NCBI GenBank assembly: GCA_015680685.1
Contig: MNCI01006929.1
Location: forward strand, 427,976 to 491,975
Direction: 5' to 3'
DNA: 64,000 bases
Source of the DNA: Gnetum montanum
Lineage: Eukaryota > Streptophyta > Gnetopsida > Gnetales > Gnetaceae
This document shows, one piece after another, positions 22,890-34,542 of the stretch. Numbering within the stretch: the first letter of the stretch is position 1; each line of letters begins with the position of its first letter. A program made the position numbers and the translations under genes. The notes under the pieces are model-generated. The model saw only the letters and a program-made list of their open reading frames with translations, did not search any database and had not been told where the DNA came from.

Positions 22890-24378
22890 ATGACAACAAA
22901 GTTTGATATTAAAAAGTTTGATCACAATGTTAGTTTTGTTTTGTGGCAAGTTAAGATGAAAGCTTTCCTAACCAAAAATAGATTATAGAAAGCTTTGTTA
23001 AAAAAGAAGAAAATGCCTAGCTTCATGATTGAAGAAGAAAAGAGGAGATGGATTAGAAAGCACTTTTGACCATTCACTTGTGCTTGTCCAATGAAGTTTT
23101 ACAAAATGTTATTAATCAAAAAACAATGACAACATTGTGGTTCAAATTAGAATCTTTATATATGACAAAGAACCTCACCAACAAATTGGTTTCAAAGCAT
23201 TACTTGTATATGCTTCATATGGGAGAAGTTACATACATTAAAACTCATGTTGATGAACTTTCTTCTCTTATTATGGACTTGGAAAATATGGACGTTACAT
23301 TTGATGATGAAGATAAAGCTCCTATGTTGTTATGTTCATTGCCTCCTTCATATAAGCAATTTAGAGAAACTATAATTTATGGTACGAATACCATTTGTTT
23401 GAAGGATGTTAAAGAAGGTTGGTTTTCAAAAGAGCTTATTGACAAAGTGCTTAATCATAATGTCAGTGAGAGTCAAGTAGAAGGCTTGATTATTAGAGTT
23501 CGGTGTATTGAGAGGGAGTCTAACGATATGTTTAAATTAAGGTTTAGATCAAAATCTAAATATAGAAACATGACTTGAAATTACTTTAAGAGAAAAGGAC
23601 ACATTAAGGCTAATTATTTTAAACTAAAAAATAAAAATGAGAAAAGGGATCAAAAGGGAAATGAAAAATTTTCTAAAGCCAGTATTATAGAAATGAACCT
23701 AAGAATGATGTTCTATTAGTTATTGAAGATAGGTCCATACTTCAGCATGGGTAGATTTTGAATACTACATGTTCTTTCCATATATGTACCAACAAAAGAT
23801 GTTTTTCAATATATCAATCAATTGATAATGGTGTTGTGTTGATGGGAAATAATCAATCTTGCCAGATAGCTGGTATTGGATCAAGACATGTAAAAATGCA
23901 TGATGGTATAGTTCAAACATTATAAGATGTTTGTTATGTTCCTAATTTAAAAAGGAACTTGATCTCCTTGAGTACTCTTGATGCTAATGGATACAATTAT
24001 ATAGGTGGAGGTGGAGTTTTGAAAGTTACAAAATGTGCCTTAGTTGTAATGAAAGCTAAAAAGTTAGGATGATTGTATGAGTTGGATGGTTCTTGTGTTA
24101 CAGGTTTAGTTGTAGTTTCCACATCTTCCTTGTTAGATTCTGATGTCACCAACTTGTGGCATATGAGATTGGGACATATAAGTGAGAAGGATTTGACACT
24201 ACTAAGTAAGAGAGGTCTCCTTTGTAGACAAAGTACATTAAAATTGGAATTTTGTGAGCATTGTGTTTTTTGAAAATAGAAGAGAGTTAGGCTTCTTACA
24301 ACTACTCATAAAATAAAAGGTATTTTGCATTATATTCATTTAGATCTTTGGGGACCAACACCAACTGCTTCAATTAGC
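22890..24378 (+). pseudogene. Copia gag, protease and pre-integrase remnant
   Basis: Starts MTTKFDIKKFDHNVSF at 22,890, a typical copia gag start. After a frameshift near 23,065 the gag core is open to 23,578 (blocks LWFKLESLYMTKNLTNKL, LCSLPPSY). The zinc knuckle near 23,575-23,630 has lost its cysteines apart from GHIK. In the protease the D-S-G triplet is replaced (ILNTTCSFH near 23,755-23,780), so it would be inactive. The GAG-pre-integrase domain follows at 24,073-24,273 ([14 protein letters not shown]). Integrase begins (HLDLWGPTPTAS) and is cut off at about 24,378. Confidence 0.85.
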
Positions 24379-27300
24379 TGAAGCTGAAGCTAGATCTTTG
24401 CTTATTTGCAGTTTTTTTTTTGGATCATCTTAAACCATGTAATCCATGTAATCGTCTTTCCAACTTCAATATTCACTTTGCAAGTTTCCCGAGACCATTT
24501 AAAAGCCATAAATGTATTAAATTCTAAAGTTTGAAACTCTTATTTTTATTACTTAATATATATTTTAAGGTATAAATTAGCTTTAAAAACTTTTCATGGT
24601 TTCTTAAACTCATAACTAAACTGTTTAATAACATATATTAAAAGATTACATAAATTAAATTATTTATGAAATTAAATCTATCTTAGAAATTAAATGTTAT
24701 ATAAGAAGCTATGCAATTGTATAATTCTATTATAATTTTGTGTAACTATGAAAACTTAATTTTAATTTGTTATTATACACTTATATAGAATCTATTTTGA
24801 ATTTCAAATTTCACATTTAACTAAGTCACCTAAGAATATCTTTTGAACATACTCTATTTGTATTCTAACATTATTAATTTAAACTTTACTGTATACCAAA
24901 AACATAGTTTTTGGCTTTATAATAGTATTAAAAAATTTTTAAACTTACAATTAACACTTTTGTTATATATTAAAAGACAAAGGTATCCATGTGTAATTAT
25001 TGATTATATTCTTTTAAATGTGAGAGACAATCACTTGGATTACACAAATTTCTATTTTCTAATATAGCACAAAAGGGTCAAGAGTGAGTTCAATGCTCCC
25101 TATAGGTATTTATTCCTGGTTTTTTTTTTTTGTTCATGTTAATCTTGTAACGATTGTAATCATTATGGTTAGCTATATAAGTTATTTTTCGCCATTTGTC
25201 TTTATGAAGAGCTAGATCTTTGTTTATTTGTAGTTTCTTTAAATCATTTTTGATCTTTTTTTTTTTTTTGTCTTCTGTAGTCTTCATTTCGATGACTTTT
25301 CTAGAATAGTGATGTAGCAACCTTTCTTTATAGGTCAATTGTTTAATCTTCTTTGTGCTTACCCAAACCATCTAAGCCATCATTCTTGTAGATTATCTTG
25401 AATAGAAGTCACTTAAGTCTTCCTTTAATGTTTGTATTATGTAATTTATCTTTTTTAGTAATATTCAACTTCAAGTCTTCATTAAAGTATTTGAATTTAT
25501 GCCATAATGATATGATTTGTTGTTCATGCCTTCTTTTTTTTGTTATACCAAACAAGCATATCCATGTCTCCATCCAATGCAATGGATGGTAAGTGTATAT
25601 TCCTATTTTTTTTTTGTTCTACCGATAAATGCTTGGTATATGGGAAGTCTAGTAATAATGGTTTGTCATTGCGTTGACTTTGGATAACAATTTGTTTGTT
25701 TGAGGCATAGTACATGATTCTTAGTAATTATTCCTTACAATAGTTTGGTAAATTTAAAAATTAAAATTAAAATTTGCTCAATTTTGAATGTAAGGCTGCT
25801 GCAGAAGATAAGGCAAATGACAAATACAACATGGTAATTAATATTCATTACCATCAAGAACCATGTAAAAATTAAAAATATTAGAGTTCACAATTGCAGG
25901 TTCTTTTTCTAAACAATTGTAATCCAAAGTCATCCAACTTAACAAAATGTTAACAATTATCTTGAAAAATAGCTCTTATGCTTAGGGCCTTAATTTCATA
26001 TATACACACACAGTATGGGACAAAACAGGAATTGAAATTGGAGCATGGCTGTAAATTTATAACCAAAATACCAGACTCTTAGCTGGCATTGTAAAATAGT
26101 ACAAACAAACTAAAACATTCCACCGAACCCTTTGTCATGCTGTGCCTTAATCCTTTGCGCCACATCATGGATGCCACGTATATGCTTTGGATGCATGTGC
26201 AGCTTAAAAATCGGTATTAAAAAAAAAAAAACCGCATGTTGTGCTAAACAGAAATAGAAAGCACGGCATTTCGTTTTCCCCTTCTTGATTTGGTTTCATC
26301 TTGCATCTTTTTCTTATTTCCATTACCGTCATTCTTACATTTTAATTGACAATCAAATTGAAGATTAAACAAATTGATGAAGCTCACATTGCTGCATGTA
26401 TTTTTTAGTTTTTATTCCCGTATTAAGTATCATAAATGTTGCATTAAAACAGATGTGAAATTCCATTCTTATCCAGGCTGTATCTTTTTCCTGAATTTTA
26501 CAGCATAGCCGTTGCCTTGCGATGCTCCCAATGTTGCAGTTCAATTGCTAACGAAAGGAATGAAAAAATTGAAAATTTTAGTATTGCTATGTATCTTATG
26601 GTTTTCATTATTGTGTTAAGCATGGTAAAACTTGCGTTAATTATTCATTATTTTACAAAGTAAGCTTATATTTATATTTATATTTTTTTTGCATACTCTT
26701 TCATGGTTATTTTTTTACATGGAAGATTTTAGTATTGCTGTGTGTATGAAAGGTTTTGGTTTTTATTACCTCTCCATTTTTAAGGATTTGATCATTTGTA
26801 CCTATATGACAGAAGGTAAAGCTCAAATGTATTATTACATCAAATATTAGTTTGACTCTTACTTTTAAATTCCTTTACACAGTGAAGACTTTCTTTAATC
26901 TTCCTAACAACAAAATTCTTCATTGCATAACATCAAATAATCATTTGCATATGTATACTAGAATGGGAGATTGACAATCATGATGACACTAATATGAATA
27001 AATCTAAAAATAGGAGGTAAACAAATATCTATTAAATCATTTTTCCTCCATTTTGTCAAAAGGCATCCATTTACAAAAACACTGCCTGCCATGCACTCTC
27101 TAAAGGAAGACATCCTAAAATTACATGAAAAAAATAAATTGGTACATGAATTTTATAATATTAAATAGAGCTAATAAAAGGAAAGAAGATTACATGAAAG
27201 ACTACTATGTTAGGAAGAACAATGAGGGAGAAATATTATAAAGTCATAGTTAAATTCTACAAAATGTTTATTCTTATTCAGGTCACAACAATTCCAAATT

Positions 27301-28721
27301 ATCACAAGCCTTCCTATGCATTGTTTTTTAAAATATCAAGACCATCCATTTTTCTTAGTTGTATTGCATAGCTAGAAGTGTTTGGCTATCCATGTTAAAA
27401 AAATTTTTGAAAGAGTATTCAGAGACTAAAAAAAATAGACAATGCATAAGAAAATAAAGGTTTTATCAAATAATGAATAATTAATGCATGTTTTAGGAAT
27501 AGTTAATGCATGTTTTACAATGCTTAATAAAAATCGAAATCTTCTATGTGAAAAAAAAATGACCATAAAAGAGCATTTATGGTTTTTTTTTAAGATAAGG
27601 TTTAGGAAAATAAGAACTTTATCAAATAATGAATAATCAATGCAAATTTTACTACTTAATACAATAATGAAAACTAAAAAAATACACATACGTTGATGCA
27701 AAAACTTGGGCCATGAAAGCACACCAATGCAGAATGCCCCTAAAGTTCTCAGTTTGACAAGTTTATTGCCTATAGCACCTTGCTTATGGACATGGCTAGC
27801 CTAGGAATAGTCTTAGTGGAAGAGAAATGTGATTGATAATTGAAATAAAATCATTAAATTTGAAAATATTAAATTATTTTCAAATAGAAATATTGAAGAT
27901 GAAATAATTTAGATGGATCATAATATTAGAAAGAAAATAACAAGAAGAAGAGAAAAAAGAGAACTTAGTAGATTCATGAATGGCTGCAAGTGGCCATGGA
28001 AATAGTACATAGCAATTGCAACAAGTAGCATCGACAACACCATCCAATAATGACTAATAGCAACAATAGAAACAAAAGCATCTAAGTAGCAACTAATTGC
28101 ATGTACAACACTAGGTAGTGAGTTGCTCATAACAACAACACTAATATTGAAAAAGAAAAGGGGTATAGGATGAGAAGATGGTGGGATGGAACAAGAGAAG
28201 GAAAGAGAGAAGGGAAGAGGAAGCAATGTATGAAAAGCAAAGGAGAAAAGCCAAGAGACTTTGCTTTCTCCTCTCTTCTTTCTCTATGTGTATGGATACA
28301 GACTTTTATAGCCCTAACGTTCTCCTCCTCCAAGCATGGTTGCCATGTGCCTTTTGAAAGTGAAGCATGGATGCCATGTGTCTATATGCATGGGAGTTGG
28401 AGATATGCTTTATTTTCAACTCATTCTTGGATCTTCTAAAATCTTTACAACTAATCTCCAAATATGCTTTGTGATATGAATCTCTCAATGCTTGCCTCCT
28501 ATTAAGAAAAAATAAAGAAACTAAAAGTATTTGTAAAATCATAAATTTTAGCATTTTTTTAAAAACTCAACATCATGCATTCAATGTTTACAAATGAAAT
28601 CAATCAACCAAACATGCCTCAAATTAATTTGCAACACTATCATAGATATAACTCACTAGTCGAGTGTAGAATGTGAATCCATGTAGGTTGTTTGGTTCAT
28701 TGTCCAGAATTTAGGAATCTT
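24379..28721. other. AT-rich stretch without recognised genes
   Basis: No domain, LTR end or RNA gene was recognised in 4.3 kb. A segment with GCTAGATCTTTG and TTATTTG blocks occurs twice (about 24,393 and 25,210), and a TTATCAAATAATGAATAA block occurs twice about 157 bp apart (27,458 and 27,616). The open frames on both strands have low-complexity translations. Confidence 0.6.
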
Positions 28722-28726
28722 ATTAC

Positions 28727-29585
28727 TGTTGGTACCAACACGCCCATGCTTGGCATGGGACCTGGTTTTTTTTTTTTTTAAAGAAAGAAAAATAAAAAAT
28801 AAAAAAATATGGGTTACCCTAACCTTAAAATTGGTTATAAAAAGCCATCAAGGTGATGGAGTTGGGGGGAGGAGAGGAGGAGAAGTCAGGCCAGGAAGCC
28901 CTAGGCCAATGAGGCCAGGGCCGTGAAGCCATGGACTGAACCTCCTCTTTTTCTGGGTGGTTGGCAGTGTGTGCGTTGTTGGCGGTTTGCAGGGCATTGG
29001 TGATGTTTGATCACAACTACACATGATTCTTACGGCAACACAACCATGCATACTGTCTGTGGATCTTCTCTCTATCTTCTTTTATTTCAGCAAATGGCAT
29101 GTGGTGGACGGTGGATTTGTGCATGATGTTTATGCAGTTGGCGGTTCGTAGGGCATTGGTGATGTTTGATCGCAACTACACATGATTCTTGCGGCAACAC
29201 AACCATGCATCTAGTCGGTGGATCTTCTCTCTATCTTCTTTATTTTCAGCAAATGGCATGTGGTGGACGGTGGATTTGTGCATGATGTTTATGCAGTTGG
29301 CGGTCCGCAGGGCATTGGTGATGTTGATCGCAACTATACATGATTCTTGTGGCAACACAACCATGTATCCTGTCGGTGGTTCCTGTTTCTCTTTTCTTTA
29401 GTTTTTTTTCATGTTTTATCTCTCTCTATGTTTTCTCTCTCTATCTCTCTATCACTTGATCACATGGCTCTTTTCAACTGAGACTATTCCAGGTTTCCGT
29501 ACCCATACAGGAGGTGCCCTAGGCTATAGTCTCCTCAAACGAGTTTTTTTTTTGTGTTGGCATGACCAAAATTTATGCATCAACA
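28727..29585 (+). mobile_element. Solo LTR T1 (TGTTG...CAACA family)
   Basis: 859 bp. It starts TGTTGGTACC and ends GCATCAACA. Perfect target duplication ATTAC at 28,722-28,726 and 29,586-29,590. It has a TATAAAAAG box (28,836), a repeat array, and near the end an inverted pair GAGACTAT...ATAGTCTC (about 29,480-29,535). No internal coding domain and no second LTR lie inside the duplication, so it is a solo LTR. Confidence 0.85.
28975..29395 (+). repeat. 159-bp tandem repeat inside T1 (about 2.6 copies)
   Basis: The GGCATTGG landmark recurs at 28,993, 29,152 and 29,311, exactly 159 bp apart. The same unit is present in T2 in about six copies. Confidence 0.9.
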
Positions 29586-29737
29586 ATTACCAATGTATAA
29601 ATACATAAAAAAAAAATAATAACTAATCCTGCAGGTCCATCCATCTCCGCCTTCTTCCGAGACAAGGGAATACACGTTAACTTTTTAGGTTAAGTTTCTG
29701 TTTCTCTCACCAATAACTGCTACTCACTATCGTTGGA

Positions 29738-30198
29738 CCTGAGAAACGAAGCAACAGTCAAGTTTCCAAGAAAGTGCAGATCGGTCTGATTCATCAGCAA
29801 TCTTAGATGGTGTGTCTTCACACGGAATTTTGCATTACATGCGACAGAGTGGAACCAAAACTGATCAAAATTTCAAAGATTATAGAAAGAGATGCAATGC
29901 AATGGGCCTTCCTCATTCAGTAACATCTGTGATTTCTGGAAACTTTCTCTACGTCGACGTTGCGTGCAACTATGGCACCATTATTTCTGATCGGGACGGC
30001 AATCCAATCAAGAAAGATGCGTTTTCGTTTCCTAGGTTACTGCAGAGTGCAGAAGTTCCTCAGATTAAATGGCTGCCACATCATGAATTTAATGGTATGG
30101 CCTTTCAGATTAAATGGTTGCCACATCATGAATTAAATGGTATGGCATTTCAAATTTGCTCTTCTTTGGAATTGAATCCCTCCCTCAAATTGATTTGA
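29738..30198 (+). CDS. Unrecognised open frame, possibly an exon
   Basis: A frame open from about 29,738 to the TGA after 30,195, with no ATG at its upstream edge; an exon of a larger gene is possible. I do not recognise the protein. Its composition is normal (Cys, His, Trp and aromatic residues spread out) unlike the low-complexity frames around it; a recognisable stretch is SVISGNFLYVDVACNYGTI. Near the C-terminus a block of about 45 bases encoding QIKWLPHHEFNGMAF is duplicated in tandem. It sits 150 bp past the end of T1. Confidence 0.3.
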
Positions 30199-30229
30199 AC
30201 TCCAACCTTTGAAACTAAGATCCCACTTC

Positions 30230-30865
30230 ACTCACGTCCCATCTCTTACAAGTATTGACAAGTCCTCGGAATTGTTCAAGCCTTCCTCCGTTGAATAATA
30301 TCCTAAAAATAAATTAGAATAGAAAACATAATATTTCATACAATGGAATACCACATATTTTATCAATATCAGAAAAGTTTGAGAAAACAGCAATGAAAAG
30401 AGCTTAAATGTGCTTGTGAATTTGCATTCTCCCAACCACTCCCTGAAAACACCTCTCAACAACTCTGTAGAATCAAGTTACAGGTTTCACAATGTTATAG
30501 CATTTGCACATAGAAAGCACATTTGAAAAGTAAAATGAAATGTGACCTGTTTAGGCGGCCCTATTTGACCAAGAATGCCCAATATCAAACGTAGCGATTC
30601 CATTCCGACAAATTTTAAGCGACGAGCAGTAGGAGCACTGACAATTGAAACCAATAGAGCATACCATTCGACTCTGCAAGTTCTTCAAGCAAGTAGACAT
30701 GGATGCACCTGCGGGTGAGGTGTGGTTAGCAATAGTAACCTGCAAAGTGAAAGTGTTGGTATGCGCTACATGGGGCAGCAAACGATAGCACGTGTCACGG
30801 CCTGGAGCAACATCAATTAGATTTACTGTTGATTTGATTTTGGATTTTTGTTTTGTGATCCGGCC
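30230..30865 (-). other. Possible exon pair of an unrecognised Cys-rich protein
   Basis: Minus strand. The frame ending at 30,551 reads upstream to about 30,860 and encodes a segment with nine cysteines, including TCLKNL, SRMVCSIGFNCQCSYCSSL and FDIGHSW. An acceptor-like TTGATTCTACAG near 30,475 opens a second frame (ELLRGVFREWLGECKF) to about 30,232. The balanced composition suggests real coding ancestry. I cannot name the family. Confidence 0.25.
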
Positions 30866-31133
30866 AGTTAAAACTAAGGTCTCGTTGTTATTGAGGATAA
30901 GGCCCCGTTTATGGGTGATGTTGGCGCAAACAACATAACAATACTAAGACTTTTAATTTTTGCATTTCTCAATTCTATTTTTTCATTCCATGGCACATGG
31001 CAGTGACTATGTTGTAAAAATCAGGAAAAAAAATACAGCCTCAAAACCGAGTTCGGGGGATTAAGAATGAAATTTCACAGTATTTGTTTTAGTGAATTTT
31101 ATGATGCTCAACATGGGAATAAAAATTGAATAA

Positions 31134-31450
31134 TACATAGAGATAGGTCAAGCTTCTCCAATTTGTTTGATCTTCACTTTAGTTAGCAATTGAAATATAA
31201 AAATATCAGCAGTCACATAGTATCAAAACTGAAACTGAAAAATACATACAGCTATATCAGCTTCACTCATTTGTCTAATTTTCAGTTTGGTTGACAGTTG
31301 AAATGTAAAAATGGCAACAGTGCAACTGCTATGCAATCGAAAGTATGGGAATAAAAACTAAAAGATACATACAGCAATGTGGGCTTCGCTAATTTGTTTG
31401 ATTTTCAGTAATGTAAAAATGGCAGAAGTGCAGCTGCTATTTGATCACAC
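31134..31450. repeat. Imperfect tandem repeat, about 110-124 bp, three copies
   Basis: Units begin ATACATA at about 31,134, 31,243 and 31,367. Each continues with a CTTC.C..ATTTGT block and a TAAAAAT..CAG..GTGCA block. It lies 300 bp past the GLR stop codon. Confidence 0.65.
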
Positions 31451-31746
31451 GACCTTCAACAGCAATGCAACTCAGCAACTATGGCAATGCAAATCAGAAA
31501 AAGATGCACCTCGAAAACAAATCAAGAAAAAAAAGAATACAGTGCTTTATATATATGTTGCAGTGTTCTGATTTTACTGATTCTTAAACCACATGATTAC
31601 AATGCATATACATGTTATCCATGATGGGCATGATACAGCAGCCATGGCCAGGGATGGGGTCGAACAAAGGGTTAAGGCACGGCAAAGACACTTCCCCGCG
31701 CCCGCCTTTGACATTTGCGAAAGAAATTTTAAAACACAATCAAAGG

Positions 31747-32103
31747 TCATAACTTCAGCCGGACTTGGAACTTCCACGCGCACGCTAACGAGGGGGCCGA
31801 GTGTCGGGTTCGAACTCCAGATCGGACTCGTCCAAATCCACTGACAAACAACCGCGGCGGCGACGACGTTGACGCGGGAGACTCTGTTCCTAATCCGAAC
31901 GTCGACGCTATCATCGGCATCTCTCTGACGCCGCCCGTGGCCGTTACTCTACGTTTCTTGCAGTTGGGAAGGCTGCGTTGTGGTTTGATCATACTGTGAT
32001 CCATGTAAGTGACGAAGCTCTTGATCCGTGTCGAAAATAGGCCCTGCGGCTTCTCCACGGCATCGTCGTTGAGGTATTTGTAAATGAGTTTTCTGAAGAA
32101 AAC
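31747..32103 (-). pseudogene. GLR last exon, part after T2 (M4 end and cytosolic tail)
   Basis: Resumes after T2 in the same frame: the end of M4, then RKLIYKYLNDDAVEKPQG and a Ser/Pro/Arg-rich tail ending at the TGA at 31,747-31,749. The tail has no domain I recognise, as is usual for GLR C-termini. Confidence 0.8.
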
Positions 32104-33400
32104 TGTTGATGCATAAATTTTGGTCATGGCAACATCGAAAAAAAACTCATATGAGGAGACTATAGCCTAGGGCACCTCCCGAAACCTGGGAATAGTCTCA
32201 GCTAGAAAGAGCCATGTGACCAAGTGATAAAGAGATAGAGAGATAGAAAATATAGAGAGAGATAAAACATGAAAAAAAACTAAAGAATAGAGAAACAGGA
32301 ACCACCGGCAAGATGCATGATTGTCTTGCCACAAGAATCATGTGTAGTTGCGATCAAACATCACCAATGCTCTGCGGACCACCAACTGCATAAACTTTAT
32401 GCACAAATCCACCCTCCACAACATGCCATTTGTTGAAATAAAAGAAGATAGAGAGAAGATCCACCAGGATGCATGGTTGTGTCGCCGCAAGAATCATGTG
32501 TAGTTGCGATCAAACATCACCAATGCCCTACGAACCGCCAACTGCATAAACATCATGCACAAATCCACCGTCCACCACATGCCATTTGCTGAAATAAAAG
32601 AAAGAGAGAAGATCCATCGACAGGATGCATGGTTGTGTTGCCGCAAGAATCATGTGTAGTTGCGATTAAATATCACCAATGCCCTACCGACCGCCAACTG
32701 CATAAACATCATGCACAAATCCACCATCCACCACATGCCATTTGGTGAAATAAAAGAAGATAGAGAAAAGATCTACCTACAGGATGCATGGTTGTGTTGT
32801 TGCAAGACTCATGTGTAGTTGTGATCAAACATCACCAATGCCCTGTGAGCCGCCAACTGCATAAACATCATACACAAATCCACCGTCCACCACATGCCAT
32901 TTGCTGAAATAAAAAAAGATAGAGAAAGATCCACCGACAGGATGCATAGTTGTGTTGCCGCAAAAATCATGTGTAGTTGCGATCAAACATCACCAATGCA
33001 CTGCGAACCGTCAACTGCATAAACATCATGCACAAATCCACCTTCCACCACATGCCATTTGCTGAAATAAAAGAAGATAGAGAGAAAATCCACCGACAGG
33101 ATGCATGGTTGTGTTGTCGCAAGAATCATGTGTAGTTGCGATCAAACATCACCAATGCCCTGCGAACTGCCAACTGTTGTTGCCGCACACACTACCAACC
33201 ACCCAGAGATAGAGGAGGTTCAGTTCATGGCTTCACGGCCCTAGCCTCACTTCTCCTCTTCCCCTTCCCAACTCCATTACCTTAGGGCTTTTTATAGCCA
33301 ATTTTAGGGTTAGGTAACCCATCTTTTTTTTAAATTTTTTTTTTTATTCTTTTTTTTTTTTAAAAAAAACAAAGGCCCCATGGGCGTGTTGGTAGCAACA
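32104..33400 (-). mobile_element. Solo LTR T2, inserted in the GLR last exon
   Basis: 1,297 bp. On the minus strand it starts TGTTGCTACCAACACGCCC and ends GCATCAACA. Perfect target duplication AAAAC at 32,099-32,103 and 33,401-33,405. TATA box on the minus strand at about 33,289-33,296. It matches T1 along both ends but has more repeat units. It is opposite in orientation to T1 and T3. Confidence 0.9.
32290..33190 (-). repeat. 156-159 bp tandem repeat inside T2 (about six copies)
   Basis: The landmark CACCAATGC recurs at 32,362, 32,518, 32,674, 32,833, 32,991 and 33,150, giving periods of 156, 156, 159, 158 and 159. It is the same unit as in T1. The boundaries of the array are approximate. 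Confidence 0.9.
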
Positions 33401-33615
33401 AAAACGAGCAGCGCCATTACTGAGGCTGTGCCGGTTATGAGATAGTCCCCAGAAACTGCTCATGCTTAGGCGTTTGGAATCCACTTGGGCGGCAACGCCC
33501 GTGCAGGCCGTGCTGTTGAACCATTTGCGCGGATTCGCTCCATTTCTGGACTCTCTGAGAGCTCCAGCACCGCCTTCGACATATCTGATGCCAGCGGCGA
33601 TCCTCGTTCAAAGGC
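33401..33615 (-). pseudogene. GLR last exon, part before T2 (end of S2 and M4)
   Basis: Follows TTAGTGCAG. It reads FERGSPLASDMSKAVLELSE and onward. A 1-base deletion (about 33,523-33,526) breaks the frame before the expected W-F-N-S-T-A-C segment, and a 2-base deletion (about 33,438-33,443) within M4, after SSFWGL, brings the frame back. The intermediate frame has a TAA. T2 is inserted inside M4. Confidence 0.85.
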
Positions 33616-33760
33616 CTGCACTAACTAACAAATATTACGGTGACTCTGAAATTGATACGTTTGGTTTTTTCTTACGTTCGCGTTAACATTTGTGAATTCC
33701 ATCGCTATTTAACAGTTGTGGGAGAGCTGATAGTTTGGAATTTGCATTAATACTACTTAC

Positions 33761-34158
33761 GAACCCGAGGCCACCTGTTCTGTAAGTGGGATCCACGGTG
33801 GTGAAGCCGCTGTACTTGGACAAGAAAAGTCGAATGTAGGGAATCTCGTCAAAGATGGCGGCCACCTCGCGGCTGCTGAGAGCGTTGGCGTACTGCTCCG
33901 GGGTCTCGTACGCTCTGAGCCTCTCCCTGGGGATTTTGAGCTGCTCTACTAGAAAATCTGCCACGAAAGAGCCAGTCTGGTAGCCCACGTTCTTGCCGTT
34001 TAATATCAGAGACTGCACGTTGGGCACCATGGGCTTTATCTGTTGTTGCACTGTTAGTATAGATGTTAAGCTCGCTGTGTAGCTCGAGTTCAGAATCAGC
34101 ATCACGAATAACCATATTAGTAACACGGCCTTGGCCAGACTGCTCACAACTTTTTCCC
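33761..34158 (-). pseudogene. GLR M3/S2 exon
   Basis: 398 bp, open throughout. M3 and the gate read AVLLIWLFVMLILNSSYTAS followed by LTS; the signature is SYTASLTS where the usual GLR form is SYTANLTS. S2 contains GYQTGSFVADFLVEQL, AAIFDEIPYIRLFLS and DPTYRTGGLGF. It ends at the donor GTAAGTAG. Confidence 0.9.
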
Positions 34159-34267
34159 CTGAACAGAAGCCACAAAACACGGCCCAGGTTAATGTTTTGG
34201 GATATCGGATGTTTCAGTGCAGAAAGAATTCGGTGGCCGGCTAAGGTGGGTAGTGGGTACTACTAAC

Positions 34268-34299
34268 TATGTGCGAAGACCAGTGTCGAGAAGGAAAAC
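34268..34299 (-). pseudogene. GLR micro-exon (32 nt)
   Basis: Bounded by CTGTTCAG and GTTAGTAG. It supplies WFSFSTLVFAH and the first base of an Arg codon, exactly the residues missing between the pore exon (ending in LLW) and the M3 exon (starting REKVVSS). All three joints are in frame, which supports this short exon. Confidence 0.8.
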
Positions 34300-34542
34300 C
34301 TGAACAGGTCAGGAAAACGAGAAGGAATATATCAGTTCGTAGATCTTAAACTTTAAAATAATAGTGTAAGAAAGTAGGAAACCGAATCTTCATTCGACAA
34401 CTTATCTGGACATCTAAACAAAGGATAAAGCTATAAAAGAAGCCCATCCTGCGAGAAGAATGTGAGAATTTATGACATACACTCAGGAAACAGGTTTTGT
34501 TGAATATTGAATGCTTGACGGGCATGCGGATTGTGGACTCAC

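Noticed and set aside
24843-25715. Several AT-rich open frames (Lys/Ile/Asn or Phe/Leu-rich)
   Set aside because: Low-complexity translations in AT-rich DNA with no conserved block and no coding context.
27918-28439. Overlapping frames near 28,200, one with a hydrophobic N-terminus
   Set aside because: They come from purine-rich AGAGAAGG tracts on one strand and their complement; no domain is visible.
32290-33190. Regularly spaced repeats that might suggest a CRISPR-like array
   Set aside because: The 156-159 bp units are repeated head to tail with no unique spacers, inside an LTR in plant DNA. It is a minisatellite.
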